DNA of 64,000 bases, taken from the NCBI GenBank assembly GCA_033239005.1, contig BSQZ01000016.1, forward strand, positions 801,531 through 865,530. The letters run 5' to 3'. Position numbers and translations under genes: made by a program. Of the stretch, positions 52,161 to 63,969 are shown piece by piece (the stretch's first letter is position 1; each line of letters begins with the position of its first letter). The notes under the pieces were generated by a model. It was not told the origin of the DNA. It searched no databases and saw only the letters and a list, made by a program, of their open reading frames with translations. The DNA comes from Lamellibrachia satsuma (Eukaryota; Annelida; Polychaeta; Sabellida; Siboglinidae).

Positions 52161-55100
52161 TCAGTCTGTCCCGTTATATTTTTGTGCGTGTCTAATATTT
52201 CGGTCCCGTCTCGTTTGGCCGATAGCCAGCGTCTCAAGCTGCACTTCCGGCGATGTCGAACTTGACGGTTCCACCCGGTGTGGCTTTGATACCACTGCAT
52301 ATGTGTTCCGAGTTCGTGGCGATTTGTCATTGTTAGTTCTTGGCGATTTGTCAGATGCATGCATCTCGTCAGCTTCCCACGATCTCATTATCGGGGGCAG
52401 CACGGTCTTCTCGTGGTATGTGTCGACCGGAAGAACATCGGTGGTTACTTGTCGGTGCAAAAGAAACGGACTTGGATCCGGCATCGGGGGTGTACCCATC
52501 TGTTGCCGCAACTTCAGCGCGTCTGCAGTTGTTGACAATCGATGCTGGTCAGTAGTGGAGGATAGCCGACGCCGGTGCAGTTTCGGAACTGAACCTTTCG
52601 GTGGCGATGGACTGAAACAATGTGTGAGTGAGTACGTCGACTGATTGGGCGGCAGTTGTTGTGGTTCCTTTGCTGCTTTCTTGTAGGCCAGCAACTGTGT
52701 CATCACCTGGGCGACGTGGCCTGCCTTCGCGTCCAGTTCAGCTTGAAGGCTGGCCACCTGGTGACAGATTATTAATTTACTTCCGGGTTGTCACATGAAT
52801 AAAGTGTCAGTGATTATGACATGTTACCTCCTTTCAAGGATTTTTTGCACTCTAAAAATAATGCACTGTACCCACGTAAAATCAATAGTGTTTTGTACCC
52901 ACCTAAAATCAATAGTGTATTATACCCACCTAAAATCAATAGTGTACTGTACCCATCTAAAATCAATAGTGTACTGTACCCACTAAAATCAACAGTGTGC
53001 TGTATCCACCTAGAATAAACAGTGTACTATACCCACCTAAAAATAATAGTGCACTGTACCCACCTAAAACAATAGTGCACTGTACCCACCTAAAACAATA
53101 GCGCACTGAACCAACCTAAAACAATAGTGCACTGTACCCACCTGCTGATTCTTGACCTTGAGCGCCACCAGGTGGTGCTGTTCCTGGGCCGCCAGCTGCT
53201 GCTCCAGCGAGTTCATCTTCGTGTCCTTGCGTGCAACGAGCTCCTCCAGCAACAATAGGTTCTTTTCCTTTGTCTTCATCTCAGTCTGCAGCTTCTCACT
53301 TAGCGCTCTGTAGAACTCTGTCGGCACAAAGTCACAGTGGACTAACATTCTTCAAAGTTGCATATACAATATAAACGTTGCCTTCTTTATGGATATTAAC
53401 ACTACACTGTACTTTGAAAAATGTAAAAATTTTCATATGTATAATCTTATATTTTCTGTATGCATAAATAATCTTATGCTTATCATATGTATAACCTTGT
53501 AGTTTTCATGTGTGTAATCTTACATTTCTCATGGGTGCTGGTGCGTGTGCTGCCAACATGTAGCCTACCTACACCAGATTCCACAACAGGTGGCCGAGCT
53601 GATAAAATGAAAGCTATCGAAACGTTACTGTTACAAATGTGTAATCTTTTCTTAATAATAATGTTTACATAGTAACCCACGAGTAACCCCCCCACTGGAG
53701 GAGATGGTTACAAGTGTTTGAGTCATGTGCTCAATGCATGTCACTACTTATTTTGCATTAACTGTTTTTGTTTAATACATGTACCGGTATATATTTTTCA
53801 TGTTTATAAAATAAAATGAAAATCTGGGTACCGTTTCACTAAGATTCTTATGAGCTCAGTTGTGCAATTTCGCTCTTTAAAATCAATTTTGCTCCTTAGC
53901 TATGATCGAAACAGAAAATTGCATTTCACTAAGAATAAATAATAAGCATACGCTTATAGAAACACTCTTAAGATGCTCCTTATGAGGTTAGACCGCTCAT
54001 AAAGCAAAACATATCCATCACAAAGTTGAATCTACCTAACTGCATATTATCTTGACTCCAGTTTTATGTAGGGATCCAGTTTTTCAGTAAAATAAGTTTT
54101 CAAAATGTGAGTGATGAATAGTTCGCAAATTATGGCTTTTGTTAATAGCATCTATTTTACAGCACTGACATTGACAAATCACTGTGAGTGCTGTTTTACT
54201 GCATTGCGAAGGTTAAGGTTGTTCGCGAAGCATTGTTATTCAATTCAATCCTATTAAATTTTGAGCAAATGTTTAGTTGTGTTTAACCAAAATATGTACA
54301 TCCCTAACTTTTATATTAATACTCCCGATGACACAACTTCAGATGAGGTTGTCATTGCTCTCTGCGAGCTTTGTTACTGAAAACTGTCAAAACCTCATTT
54401 GTCAAAACAATACGTTGCCGGTGTGTCACAAAAATAGTGTCCTCAGTCTTCTTTTATAAATTAAATTTTTTCTCTTCATTCAGTGAACAAATAAGTCAAA
54501 TGTGGTAGAAAAGTGATCGTATTATCAGCCGCTTTTGGACAACTTTTTATTTTATCCAGTTGTGCACACTTTGGAGCTTATGATGGAAATTTTGACCATT
54601 AGCTTATGATGGATTTTATGAGCATCTTAGTGAAACGCATTTTGAAAACGCTCATAAAAATCTATGATGGATTCTATTTTATGATAGGTTTTCCTTAGGA
54701 GCTCATTATCTTAGTTAAATGGTCCCCAGATATTTAAAATATCAGGAAGTGAAACAAATAATGAACTTGTTTGTACTACTAAATGTTTTTGTGATGGCCT
54801 CTATGACAATGTTAAGTGTCCAACTGATTTTACAGTAAAGTTTAGAACAATCCCAAATGCGATACAATAAACAGCTGCAGCACTAAAATTGTTACATATT
54901 GAATGTTGTCCATACCTTCTTGTGACGAGGATGTGGTCTGCATGGCTAACTGAAATGTCATTTCTGAAAACACATACATTCATATTATGCATGAAGATCT
55001 TTCCTCAATTAGATACGTAATATACATCAAGTCTAAGTGAAATGCTGTTAAACCACATTGGTACGTCATTTTATGGTTTCTTATCGATTGCAATGTTTCA

Positions 55101-58100
55101 ATGAAACACGTGCACTGTCACATCATGTTGGCAGGTCAGATGTGCAAGTTTTTTATTCCTGAAGAAAAAAATATCAAATGGCGGCAAGAAACGTATCACA
55201 TTTAATAAAAAAATTTTTTAATAATGTGTGTATTGTGAATTTTTTTGACCACAGAATATGTTAAATTTTTACCACATCACATAAACACCATTAATAATAT
55301 TTTCTGTTGAATTCCTTCCTGTCTGATGTATTGGAGGGAATGGTGAACGATAAGAGGCAGGGGAAGACCAAGAACCACGTGGACACACGACATCAAGGTG
55401 TGGACGAGAAAAATTAAATACAACACCTGGTAGGAATGGCACAGTGCAGAAAGCAGTGGCAATCCATGACAGTTGACCTTCTGATAGGAGATGGCATCAG
55501 ATATGGAGTCAAATACACTTGTATTTGAAAGTATTTAAATACTTTATTCAAGTATTTGTAATTGTACCTGATCTTAATTTTGTATTTAAATACTTCCCTG
55601 AAGTATTTGAAATTTTCAAATACTTTTCAAAATACTTTGTGCGTGGGTATCAATAAATCGCAAGTTAGATTTTCATTTAACTTCTGGAGGGTAAAGAAAT
55701 TATACTCTGCAATTTGGCAGCATCTTTTCCCAGCCAGAAACCCCTGATCTTACTTGCACTGCCTTACTTACACTGACCATAGCAGGGCACTTAATTGCAA
55801 ATAGCAACAGCTGACCTCTGCTGCACTGGGCTGTCTTTTTGGTCATGGTTGTTATGCCCCAACCCTGTTAGATACTAGTGCCTTCTATTATTTCAATGTT
55901 TGTGAGATGATAAGATGGTGCTCACTGGACAGTTGCTCACTGGACAGTTGCTCACTGGACAGTTGCTCACTGGACAGTTGCTCACTGGACAGTTGCTCAC
56001 TGGACAGTTGCTCACCATCATTATCATCATCATGCTGTCAGTCGCTATGCGACAAAGACTGCTTTCATTTCTTGACCGCCGCACTCCATTTAGTTCTCTG
56101 CTGTGAGAGTGATGTCCATGAGTCGGTCTTTATGTCTCTCAGCTTGAGGTTTCTCTTGATGGTATCCTTGAACCGGAGACGAGGGCGTCCTCTCTGTCTG
56201 TGACCAGAAGACAATTGAGAGTAGAGGATCTGCTTTGGTAGTCTGTCTGATGACATCCTCATGAGGTGTCCAGTCCACAGGAGATTCTTTTTGATCAGAA
56301 GATCTTCCATAGAGGGCAGCCCTATCCGACCGAGTATTTCCTTGTTTGTCACTTTGTCCTTCCAGGTTAGCCTCATGATCGAACACAGATGTCGCATCAT
56401 GAAGGCATGCAGCTTTTTCACCTGTCGTCTGTACACTGTCCAGGCCTCGGCTCCATATAGTAAGGTGAATAGCACAATTGCCTGGTAGATCTTGCCTTTG
56501 ACCCGCGTGGACACATGGTGGTTGTTCCAGAGTCTCTGTCGTAATCGGCCGAAAGATGCGCTAGCCTTGGCCATCCTCCTCTGTATTTCAGCATCAATGC
56601 GTCCATCACTTGATATAGTGCTTCCGAGGTAGGTGAATTCCGGAACAGAGTTCAGTTTGTTTCCATCAACCATGATATCCTCCTCTCGGGTTCTTGTAGA
56701 GTTGGGTTGGTACAGCACTTCCGTCTTCTTGATGTTAATCTTCAGGCCGAACTTCTTTGATGCATCGGAGAAAGCATCCACTATTCTCTGGATCTCTTCA
56801 GCGGAGTGGGCGACCAGTGCACTGTCATCTGCGTATAGCAGCTCTCTCACAAGTATCTGGGTAGTCTTGGTCTTCGCTCTGAAGTGTGCGATGTTGAATA
56901 GGTCAGCGCTCTGTCTAGACTGTATATAGACGCCATCTCCCATGCCTCGGAAAGCCTCGACAAGCATTGCTGATAGGAAGATGGAGAAGAGCGTGGGGGC
57001 CAGTACACAGCCTTGCTTGACACCATTGGTAACACCGAACGTTTCCGAGACTTCCCCTCCAACACTCACATTCGCCATCATTCCCGTATGTAGAGCCTCG
57101 ATCATGGTTGTGAATTTCTCTGGGCATCCATATTTCCTCAGTAGCTGCCATAGCCCAGTCCTTCCGACTGTATCAAACGCCTTCGTGAAGTCGACAAATA
57201 CTATATATAGTGGTCGGTCCTGCTCAATGCACTTTTCTTGTAGTTGTCGAAGACAAAATATCATGTCCACTGTGGTCCGGTTGGATCTGAAGCCACACTG
57301 TGTCTCCGGAACTACTTCTGGTGTTATGTGAATAGATAGTCTGTTGAGCAGGATCCTGGCGAAGATCTTGCCTGCTATGGAAAGAAGAGAGATTCCTCTG
57401 TAGTTCCCACAGTCTGTTCGATCTCCTTTCTTGTAGATGGTTACAATGCTGGCATCCTTCCACGCTTGTGGTACAGAACCCTCCTCCCAGGCTTTGGTGA
57501 TTAATTGGTGCAGTCTGTTGGACAGATTGTCTCCTCCGTGCTTCCATACTTCAGCAGGAATTCCATCACCCCCAGGTGCTTTGCCATCTTTCAGGCCGGC
57601 GATTGCTCTAGCCATCTCATCCATGTTTGGAATCTCATCAAGGCATGTGTTGGTAATGCGCTGCTGGATGTTGACAAGAGCTTCATGTTCTATGTCGCCA
57701 GGGACGTTGAGTAGTTTTTGGAAGTGTTCACTCCATCTTGCCACAACTCTCTTGCTGTCAGAGAAGGTCTCCATTCCATCTGTTGACTTCAGGTGAACAG
57801 GTCCCTTTTTCGCGGGTCCCCACACTTCCTTCAGTCCATTGTAGAAGCCCTTCATGTCATTTCTGTCTGCAGATCTCTGCAGCTCCTCTGCCTTCATTTC
57901 CCACCATTCTGACTTCAGGGCACGGGTGCGTTTTTGTAGCAGTCTGCAGGCATCTTTGTATGCTGCAGTGGTGGATCTAGTACTCCTGGTCTGCAACACT
58001 CTCTGGTGGGATTGGTCTCTTCTGCTTATTAGATTTTGTAGCTCCTGGTCGTTGGGGTCGAACCAGTCCTGGTGTTTTCTGTCTGGCTTGCCGAGAAATG

Positions 58101-59671
58101 TTTTAGCTGTGTTGTATACTACCTGTTGCAGAGCTGCCCATTCCTCATCTGGTGTTGAGCTTTCCTTCTCCTCCCATTGGGCGAGAGTGCTGTCCATCTC
58201 CTGCTCGAAGCTCTCCCTATGACTGATGGTACGTAGTTTTGCTGTGTTTAGCCTTGTCTGTTGTGCTTTTGTCGTACTCTAAATGCCACTTTTGACCTCA
58301 GCATATGGTGATCGGTCCAGCAGTTAGCTCCACGCATGGCTTGAGTACTGTGGATGTCCATCTTATCCCGACACCTCGTGATGATGAAGTCGATCATATG
58401 CCAGTGTCTGGAACAAGGATGCATCCAGGTGGTCTTGCGTTCATCCTTCTGCTTGAACATGGTGTTCGTCACTATCAGTTCGAACTCAGAGCACAAAGCC
58501 AGTAGAAGCTCGCCATTGGAGTTGCGTTTCCCGATCCCATATTTGCCCATGACCATGGTCCATTTGTCATTGTCTCTTCCTATCCTTGCATTGAAGTCTC
58601 CTATCAGCAGTAGCTTATCGGTACGAGGGATGCCTCTGAGCGTACTTGACAGCTGGTTGTAGAAAGCCTCCTTGTTATCGTCCGGGTTTGTCATTGTTGG
58701 AGCGTAAACACTGATAATTGTAGCATAGTTGTCCTTGCTCAGAGGTAGTCTCATCATCATGATTCTGTCACTTACTGGCCGTGGCATTTCTGTCAGCATT
58801 GTCACGATGTCCTTCTTTATAGCAAAGCCCACTCCAGCCTCCCTTCTCTCTCCTTTGGGTCTGCCACTCCAGAAGAAAGAGTATTCCAAGTCATTAAGAC
58901 TACCAGACTCTGAGAACCTTGTTTCGCACAGGGCGGCAATGTCTATATTGTACTTGGCGAGTTCCATTGCTACTAGTGCAGTACGTCTTTCCGGTCGGTC
59001 GGCTACTTCTCGGTCGAGGAGAGTCCTGACGTTCCATTGAGCGATTGATAGTTGTTCTCTTCTTCCTAGCTGATTTTTCACTGTCGACGGAAGATGAGGT
59101 CGAGCAGCGCGGTCCTTGGTAACCCGGGCGACGACCGGTCCGGTATGGTAATTCGTGCGGTTGTGCATTTCATGAGAGCTGCTTGCAAAAAGTGTTGAAG
59201 TGCTGCTGGCTTTTGCAAGTTACTAGCGGCACTCTCTCGGGGAGCAAATAGAGGTCTCACACCGGCAAGAACACGTCAAGACAGGCGCAAGCTATTTATC
59301 CCTGCAGTGGCTGGTCGGGAGATGTTGGGAGTTCCATTCATCAACCACCCTTGATGCTGCCACAATGACATGGTTTTCTGTTAGGGTTTGCTCCCTTAGC
59401 CTTCGGTTCTGTCGAGAACCTGTATCACAAGGCAGTGATTTTCAACTCTGCAATGCAGGGGCGTCGAACTCCCTGAGGTATTGTAGTACCAGAGGTACTG
59501 TAATACTTGCATACACACCAAGGAAATGAAAAAGCTGACAGTTGCTCTCCCTTACAAAAATTCAGATTTTGTTTGCAATGAGAAAATCAAGGAATCAGAA
59601 TTAGCTAAATGTAATTTAGAGGTATTTTTGTGTATAATATATTGTACTATTCTCCTCACTCTTTAATCAAT

Positions 59672-59757
<86 letters not shown>

Positions 59758-60163
59758 CGACTAAATAAAAAAACTACATTTCACTTTACAGCATTATGTC
59801 CATGCATGCCAAGATGTTGCTTCACAAAAAGTCTGTAAGGCATCACTCTGAAGGTACAAATAGCCATCCTATTAAATACTACAACTTAAGGCTTTAAGCA
59901 ATATAGATAATGAAAAAAAATATAGAAAATGATAATAAATGAAATCGGACCAAACGTAAAATTTACCCATTATATAATGCTAAAATTAATTATTGACAGT
60001 TGTAGTAGCAACGTTTATTACCACGACGCCAAACAGACTTTCTGTGAAGCTGATATGTTTGAGTTATTAAATGTTGATAGTCACGGAACCACTCTTTGAT
60101 GGAACTGGAAGTGTCCATTTTTAAATTATACCACAGGATATACACACACATATATATATATTA

Positions 60164-60204
<41 letters not shown>

Positions 60205-61436
60205 CTACAGGATATAAATGTAGATATATGAGGAGAAATTTGGCACCTCTTGGTGTTCGTTTTAGTTGTAACAGAAACGGAAGGATCGTTGAATTAAGTT
60301 GTTTGTATTGTCATTTATTATATTTATTGTCATTTTGCAGGGGAAGGGGAATTACATTTTTACATTAGTTCCCTCAATAAACCGTCAATTCCTACTTGTT
60401 AATTTTTTGTACATCAAATTATAAATAGCATTAACACAGGGTGAGCAACTGTCCGCTTTTTCATTTGTCCGGTGAGCAACTGTCAGGTGAGCAACTGTCA
60501 GGTGAGTAACTGTCCAGTGAGCAACTGTCCGTGATTCTATACGACATGTGGAGTGAGGGGAAGGTGGGGGCATCATCTGCTATGCATAACATGTCTTTGT
60601 TACTTTTACTAGGGACAGTGCCAATAACTGCCAGCCTGGGGCTTCACCTTTACCCTAGAGTCATTGACAAGTGTTCATGAAAGGTCACACTCCCACTACT
60701 AGCACTGGACTGACCTCCTAGCTATTCAGATCCAATCATACCCTTTCCTGTTCTATTACCTAGCTCCTCCCATACCCTAGTGGAATAGGTCAATAAAAAG
60801 ACAGGTTGTGCCTCATCATTCATTTAGTTCTGTATCTAACTGGGTATTCATTTAACTGATATTACTTTACTTGCTTTTATAGTAACGTATTCGACCTATT
60901 AAATGTACATGCCCTAATTAGCGTAAATTCCATTTTTTTTAGCCGCAGGATCCATAATTGTTTATTTGACTATTGTGGAACAACTGAAAAGTGTTGCCAT
61001 CTGGTGTTAAACAGTTGGCACCACTTTTCAGTTGTTCTACGCTAATCACCAAATGACACCACTAGTGTTAAACAGTTTTCTTATTGTCTAGAGAAAGAAA
61101 TCTTGGTGTACGATTATGATATTTGTAATTGTATTTGTACTTGAACACCTCAAGAGTATTTGTACTTAGGTACAGTTCAATGTATCTGACCCCATATCTA
61201 CATGACATCATGATGGTAACACACGCCATGCACCACAAACATACCTCAGTTTCTTCATAAACAACTTCAGCTTGGCCAATTTTTTTTAAATTCTGTTCTA
61301 CTGCTGCAATACCTGAACATTTCTTCTGCAGTCTGTGTATCTCGTCGTGTAGTCCACTCAATGTTTTCGCGTGTTCCTGCTGCATGAAGAGGATGGAACT
61401 CTGCATGTTTTGTTGTCTTATCGTTTCCATTGCCAT
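52161..61436 (-). CDS. CCDC92: CCDC92-family coiled-coil protein, complete, 4 coding exons, 314 aa
   Basis: Coding exons on the minus strand: 61436-61313, 54963-54916, 53317-53142 and 52757-52161 (945 nt including stop, all GT-AG, phases match). The start ATG at 61436 has a good context (AAGATGG). The exon extends upstream to an acceptor near 61471, so an untranslated exon lies further right. Recognition: SSILFMQQEHAKTLSGLHDE at residues 13-32 corresponds to the conserved start of vertebrate CCDC92 (LLFLQREHASTLKGLHSE). A long coiled coil follows to about residue 140, then a proline/serine-rich tail with PMPDPSPFLL (vertebrate PMPDPTPFLL) and a KYNGTD end (vertebrate KHSGTD). Length is close to the human 331 residues. 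The vertebrate protein is reported at centrioles or spindle poles; function here is inferred. Intron 1 hosts an RTE-like LINE, intron 2 a 910-bp TIR element, and intron 3 a minisatellite. Confidence 0.9.
52866..53141. repeat. 27-bp minisatellite containing splice-donor-like words
   Basis: About ten units of CACCTAAAATCAATAGTGTA plus CTGTACC, filling most of CCDC92 intron 3. On the minus strand every unit carries a TTTTAG/GTGGGTACAG-like word, and the authentic 5' splice site of exon 53317-53142 (CAG/GTGGGTACAG) is the edge copy of the array. Confidence 0.9.
53822..54731. mobile_element. 910-bp non-autonomous DNA transposon with long TIRs
   Basis: Left end CTGGGTACCGTTTCACTAAG then ATTCTTATGAGCTCA; the right end, read in reverse, is CTGGGGACCATTTAACTAAG then ATAATGAGCTCC. 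Sub-terminal CTTATGATGGA words repeat inside. It encodes no transposase. It fills most of CCDC92 intron 2; target duplication is not clear. Confidence 0.75.
55335..55500 (+). mobile_element. LINE C-terminal fragment
   Basis: The plus frame reads RGRGRPRTTWTHDIKVWTRK before a stop, the basic end of a non-LTR polymerase. It is related in style, not in sequence, to the 31099 relic. CCDC92 intron 1. Confidence 0.65.
55500..55645 (+). mobile_element. GTATTTGAAA palindromic element
   Basis: GATATGGAGTCAAATACACT, then repeated AAGTATTTGAAAGTATTTAA text in both orientations. A related piece lies inverted at 61110-61205 (GGTACAGTTCAATGTATCTG then ACCCCATATCTA). Probably a MITE-like element. Confidence 0.45.
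55921..56014 (-). repeat. 15-bp minisatellite (minus strand AACTGTCCAGTGAGC)
   Basis: Six perfect units directly beyond the 3' end of the RTE-like LINE. The same unit occurs in inverted orientation at 60440-60531. Confidence 0.9.
56015..59168 (-). mobile_element. RTE-like non-LTR retrotransposon, near complete
   Basis: Reading 59168-58248: an apurinic-type endonuclease with QWNVRTL, CETRF, VYAPT, GDFNAR, MIDFIIT and TDHH motifs. Reading 58197-56065: reverse transcriptase with VFVDFTKAFDTV, GVKQGCVLAPTLF and LLYADDSALVAH, then a C-terminal RGRPRLRFKDTIKRNLK tail. All main catalytic blocks are present. The two frames are offset by what looks like a one-base loss near 58266, so this was probably a single polyprotein. 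After the stop come a short hairpin (GTCGC-ATA-GCGAC) and an ATGATGATG tail, as expected for RTE-type 3' ends. The 5' limit is unclear and may extend to about 59340. It lies in CCDC92 intron 1, same strand as the host gene. Confidence 0.9.
59675..59752. repeat. (TA)n microsatellite
   Basis: About 77 bp of TA in CCDC92 intron 1. Confidence 0.95.
60141..60201. repeat. (TA)n microsatellite, interrupted
   Basis: TA runs separated by TTAATACA in CCDC92 intron 1. Confidence 0.9.
60440..60531 (+). repeat. 15-bp minisatellite, inverted partner of 55921-56014
   Basis: Five or six imperfect GTGAGCAACTGTCCA units, some with TGTCAG in place of TGTCCA. The plus strand here reads like the minus strand of the array at 55921. 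Confidence 0.85.
60884..61112 (-). mobile_element. Foldback MITE, family A copy 6 (one end missing)
   Basis: ACGTATTCGACCTATTAAAT, GCAGGATCCATAATTG, hairpin arms GGAACAACTGAAAAGTG and CCACTTTTCAGTTGTTC. The right part is replaced by the GTATTTGTA element at 61110. Confidence 0.75.
61110..61205 (-). mobile_element. GTATTTGTA palindromic element fragment
   Basis: Inverted relative of 55500-55645 by the TAGATATGGGGTCAGATACA end word. It lies about 108 bp inside CCDC92 intron 1 from the exon at 61313. Confidence 0.4.
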
Positions 61437-61470
61437 CTTGACTTCAGCCACTTGCTTCTGGGAATCTACT

Positions 61471-62009
61471 CTGTAAAACATACATCGTTGTAGGACATCT
61501 TTAAGAAAAAAAATTTATGTCAACAGTAAATTTTTATGTCACGTGAAAGAGACTTTGTGGACAAAGTGTAACTTCTACAATTCAACAATTTGTTGTATGC
61601 TCAACATCACATTGTGCAATGCAGCGAAAAGGTAATCTCTTAATACCATAGTTGGTTGAGGCCAAGTCCTAACTTTGCTAGGAATTAGGAAACCAATGTA
61701 GTAATTTTCAGCACTTTTAGTCATTAATGCATGCATTAACTCTGTTACCCAGTATTGTGGAAGTGCACATATTTAATTAAATTTAGTCAAAACTGTAATG
61801 CTGATTCTGTGTAGTTAAAACAAGAGTATGACACTGACCCAGCACGTGACAGCTCTGTTACTGCGCCTTACTCAGCAGATAGTCGCTACCCAGCCAGTAG
61901 GTGTGTCAAGCTTGAAGGCCTCATGGACAGGACAGCAACAGACAGAGTGTAATCTCTTTCAAAATGCTGCAAATGAAAAATTTATTGGTAACAACGTAGA
62001 TGAATACAT

Positions 62010-62043
<34 letters not shown>

Positions 62044-62790
62044 CATACACTAACTTTGGGGTAGTCAAACAGTATCTCCTCCCAGGTGCCATGGACTACT
62101 CGTCTGTTTCTATGGTCCTTCGTCTCCTTGGACCGTTGGCCTCTGATCTACTGAATGGCGATGTCTTTTAAAACTTACATGTTTGTTGCTCACCTAATAT
62201 TCTTTTCTACCTGTCGGAAAAAGATGGACAGTGTGTGAACTAAGTGATGAGCTACTCTCCAGAGGACGTTAATGTGGCTTTTTCACCGGAAAATATCAGG
62301 TGTAAGTCATCATAAAACTGCTAAATCAGATCTGCCATATTTTTGGGTTGAAATACATATTTCTTAATTGAAATTCGGTAAAAAGCCATGTAAATCCATA
62401 TAAAATTTTTTTTAGTTAACCTGCCTATAGCTTTTCCATAATGATCGAGTGTTGCCATCTATCATGCTGCGAAATATAGCTACATGAAACAATATCCACT
62501 GGGTTTTGTTGGAAATCTGCCTGGCCTTGCACTATTTTGTTCAAAATTTATTATTTCCCACATTTATATGCACCTTTTTATGCACACCTAGCACCACACA
62601 CCTATGTTAGCCCCAAAGGGGCTGTTTGGAGTAAGCAGACCAAAGGCCTCAAAAGTATTTGCTCTTCGATCGCTATAAGTTTGTCATTCATTGTTACACT
62701 TGTGCAATGAACACAAGGAAATGTGTTTTATAAAATTATTTGAAGTAAATCCATATTACAGCGGGATATGGTCGTATTCCTCCCAAAAAA
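61471..62790. other. Upstream of CCDC92 coding start
   Basis: Holds a splice acceptor at 61471 (minus strand TTTTACAG) and, further right, presumably the CCDC92 promoter or untranslated exon, neither of which I can place. A short TA/CATA repeat lies at 62009-62044. I recognise no other gene. Confidence 0.4.
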
Positions 62791-62792
62791 AG

Positions 62793-63032
62793 TGTACATT
62801 GGACATGAGAAAGTACTCTTTCTCACAGAGAGTGATAAATGAATGGAACAAACTGCCAAATGATTGTGTTAATGCTAATAGTGTGAATATATTTAAAAAT
62901 AGAATTGACAGATATTTGATAAGGGCGGGCAACATATAGATGAGAAAATTGTTGGACTCTCGATAAGCCAATGGCTTCCTTGTCCACTTGCCATCTGGAA
63001 CTTGTTGTTTGGGATGGCAATCTTGTTAAATC
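62793..63032 (+). mobile_element. CR1/jockey-like LINE, 3' fragment
   Basis: The open frame RKYSFSQRVINEWNKLPNDC to the stop, and the untranslated end GGACTCTCGATAAGCCAATG, closely match 49100-49340. This is the best-preserved short copy, cut at its 5' end. Confidence 0.85.
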
Positions 63033-63059
63033 CAGTCCTTGTGCTCAACACTTCACCTC

Positions 63060-63240
63060 TTGCAGACCATGCATTCGAACACCGACTTGACTTCTCTGGG
63101 AAGCATTCAGCCATGCTGCAATCACTATGTGACAACTACTTGTGCAATCACTCATATCCACCAAGACCAAGTGCTGTCTATAGAGGAGTATATATAGCCA
63201 GGTACGCATTTATACAGCTGAGTGAACTGAAGCGATTAAT
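63060..63240 (-). mobile_element. SINE body fragment, inverted
   Basis: The reverse complement holds GCTGAATGCTTCCCAGAGAA and GCTGTATAAATGCGT, in the same order as in the SINE at 19205-19510. Confidence 0.6.
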
Positions 63241-63967
63241 GTAGGATCTTATGTACTTTACTCATCACTTTTATGTTTACCTTAATTAATTTAATATTAA
63301 ATTAATATTCTGTGAACTAGTCAACTAGTATCGGTACATATTTTTTCTAAAACATTTGAATCCATTGTTTTAATGTAGTTTTACTACAGTTTACACATTT
63401 AATTTTTAGCACTACCACATGTATATGTATATTTTTGTTCTAAACTCATAGCATGTTGGGGAGGAAAGATATATAACATATTTATTGAAGGTTTATCAAG
63501 AATATCGTGAATAAAAATTGTAAAAAAATCCCTAAAAAGACACAAGACCGGATGTCAAAAATCTTATTTACCAAAGTGTCTTACCTCTATGTTACAGCAC
63601 GCTTGGATATTTATATAAAGTGTATACCGAGATCGGTATGTGTTACGAATTCAAACGTCAATTCGACGAAGGCATACATTATGACACATTTAGCTCGTTT
63701 TGGCTTCCCTCACAACACAGACAAAAACATCCAGATGCATCTTGGGATAATAAGTGCGACGGTTGCCTAAAATGGCTACACCCATTATGGAAAACGGAAA
63801 CACGCACGGCTCAGTATGTCACGTCCTGTTGACAAAACCATACGTTTTGCTATTCTTCAAAAAGTATGTTAAATAACAAACACATGGCTGAGTGCACAAC
63901 AGTTGTCGTGGAATAAAACATTGTGATCAATGAATGATGTTACTATTACTATGGCTTTAACTTAATA

Positions 63968-63969
<2 letters not shown>

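Noticed and set aside
56261..58222. Plus-strand open frames across the RTE-like element
   Set aside because: Antisense shadows of the reverse transcriptase frame.
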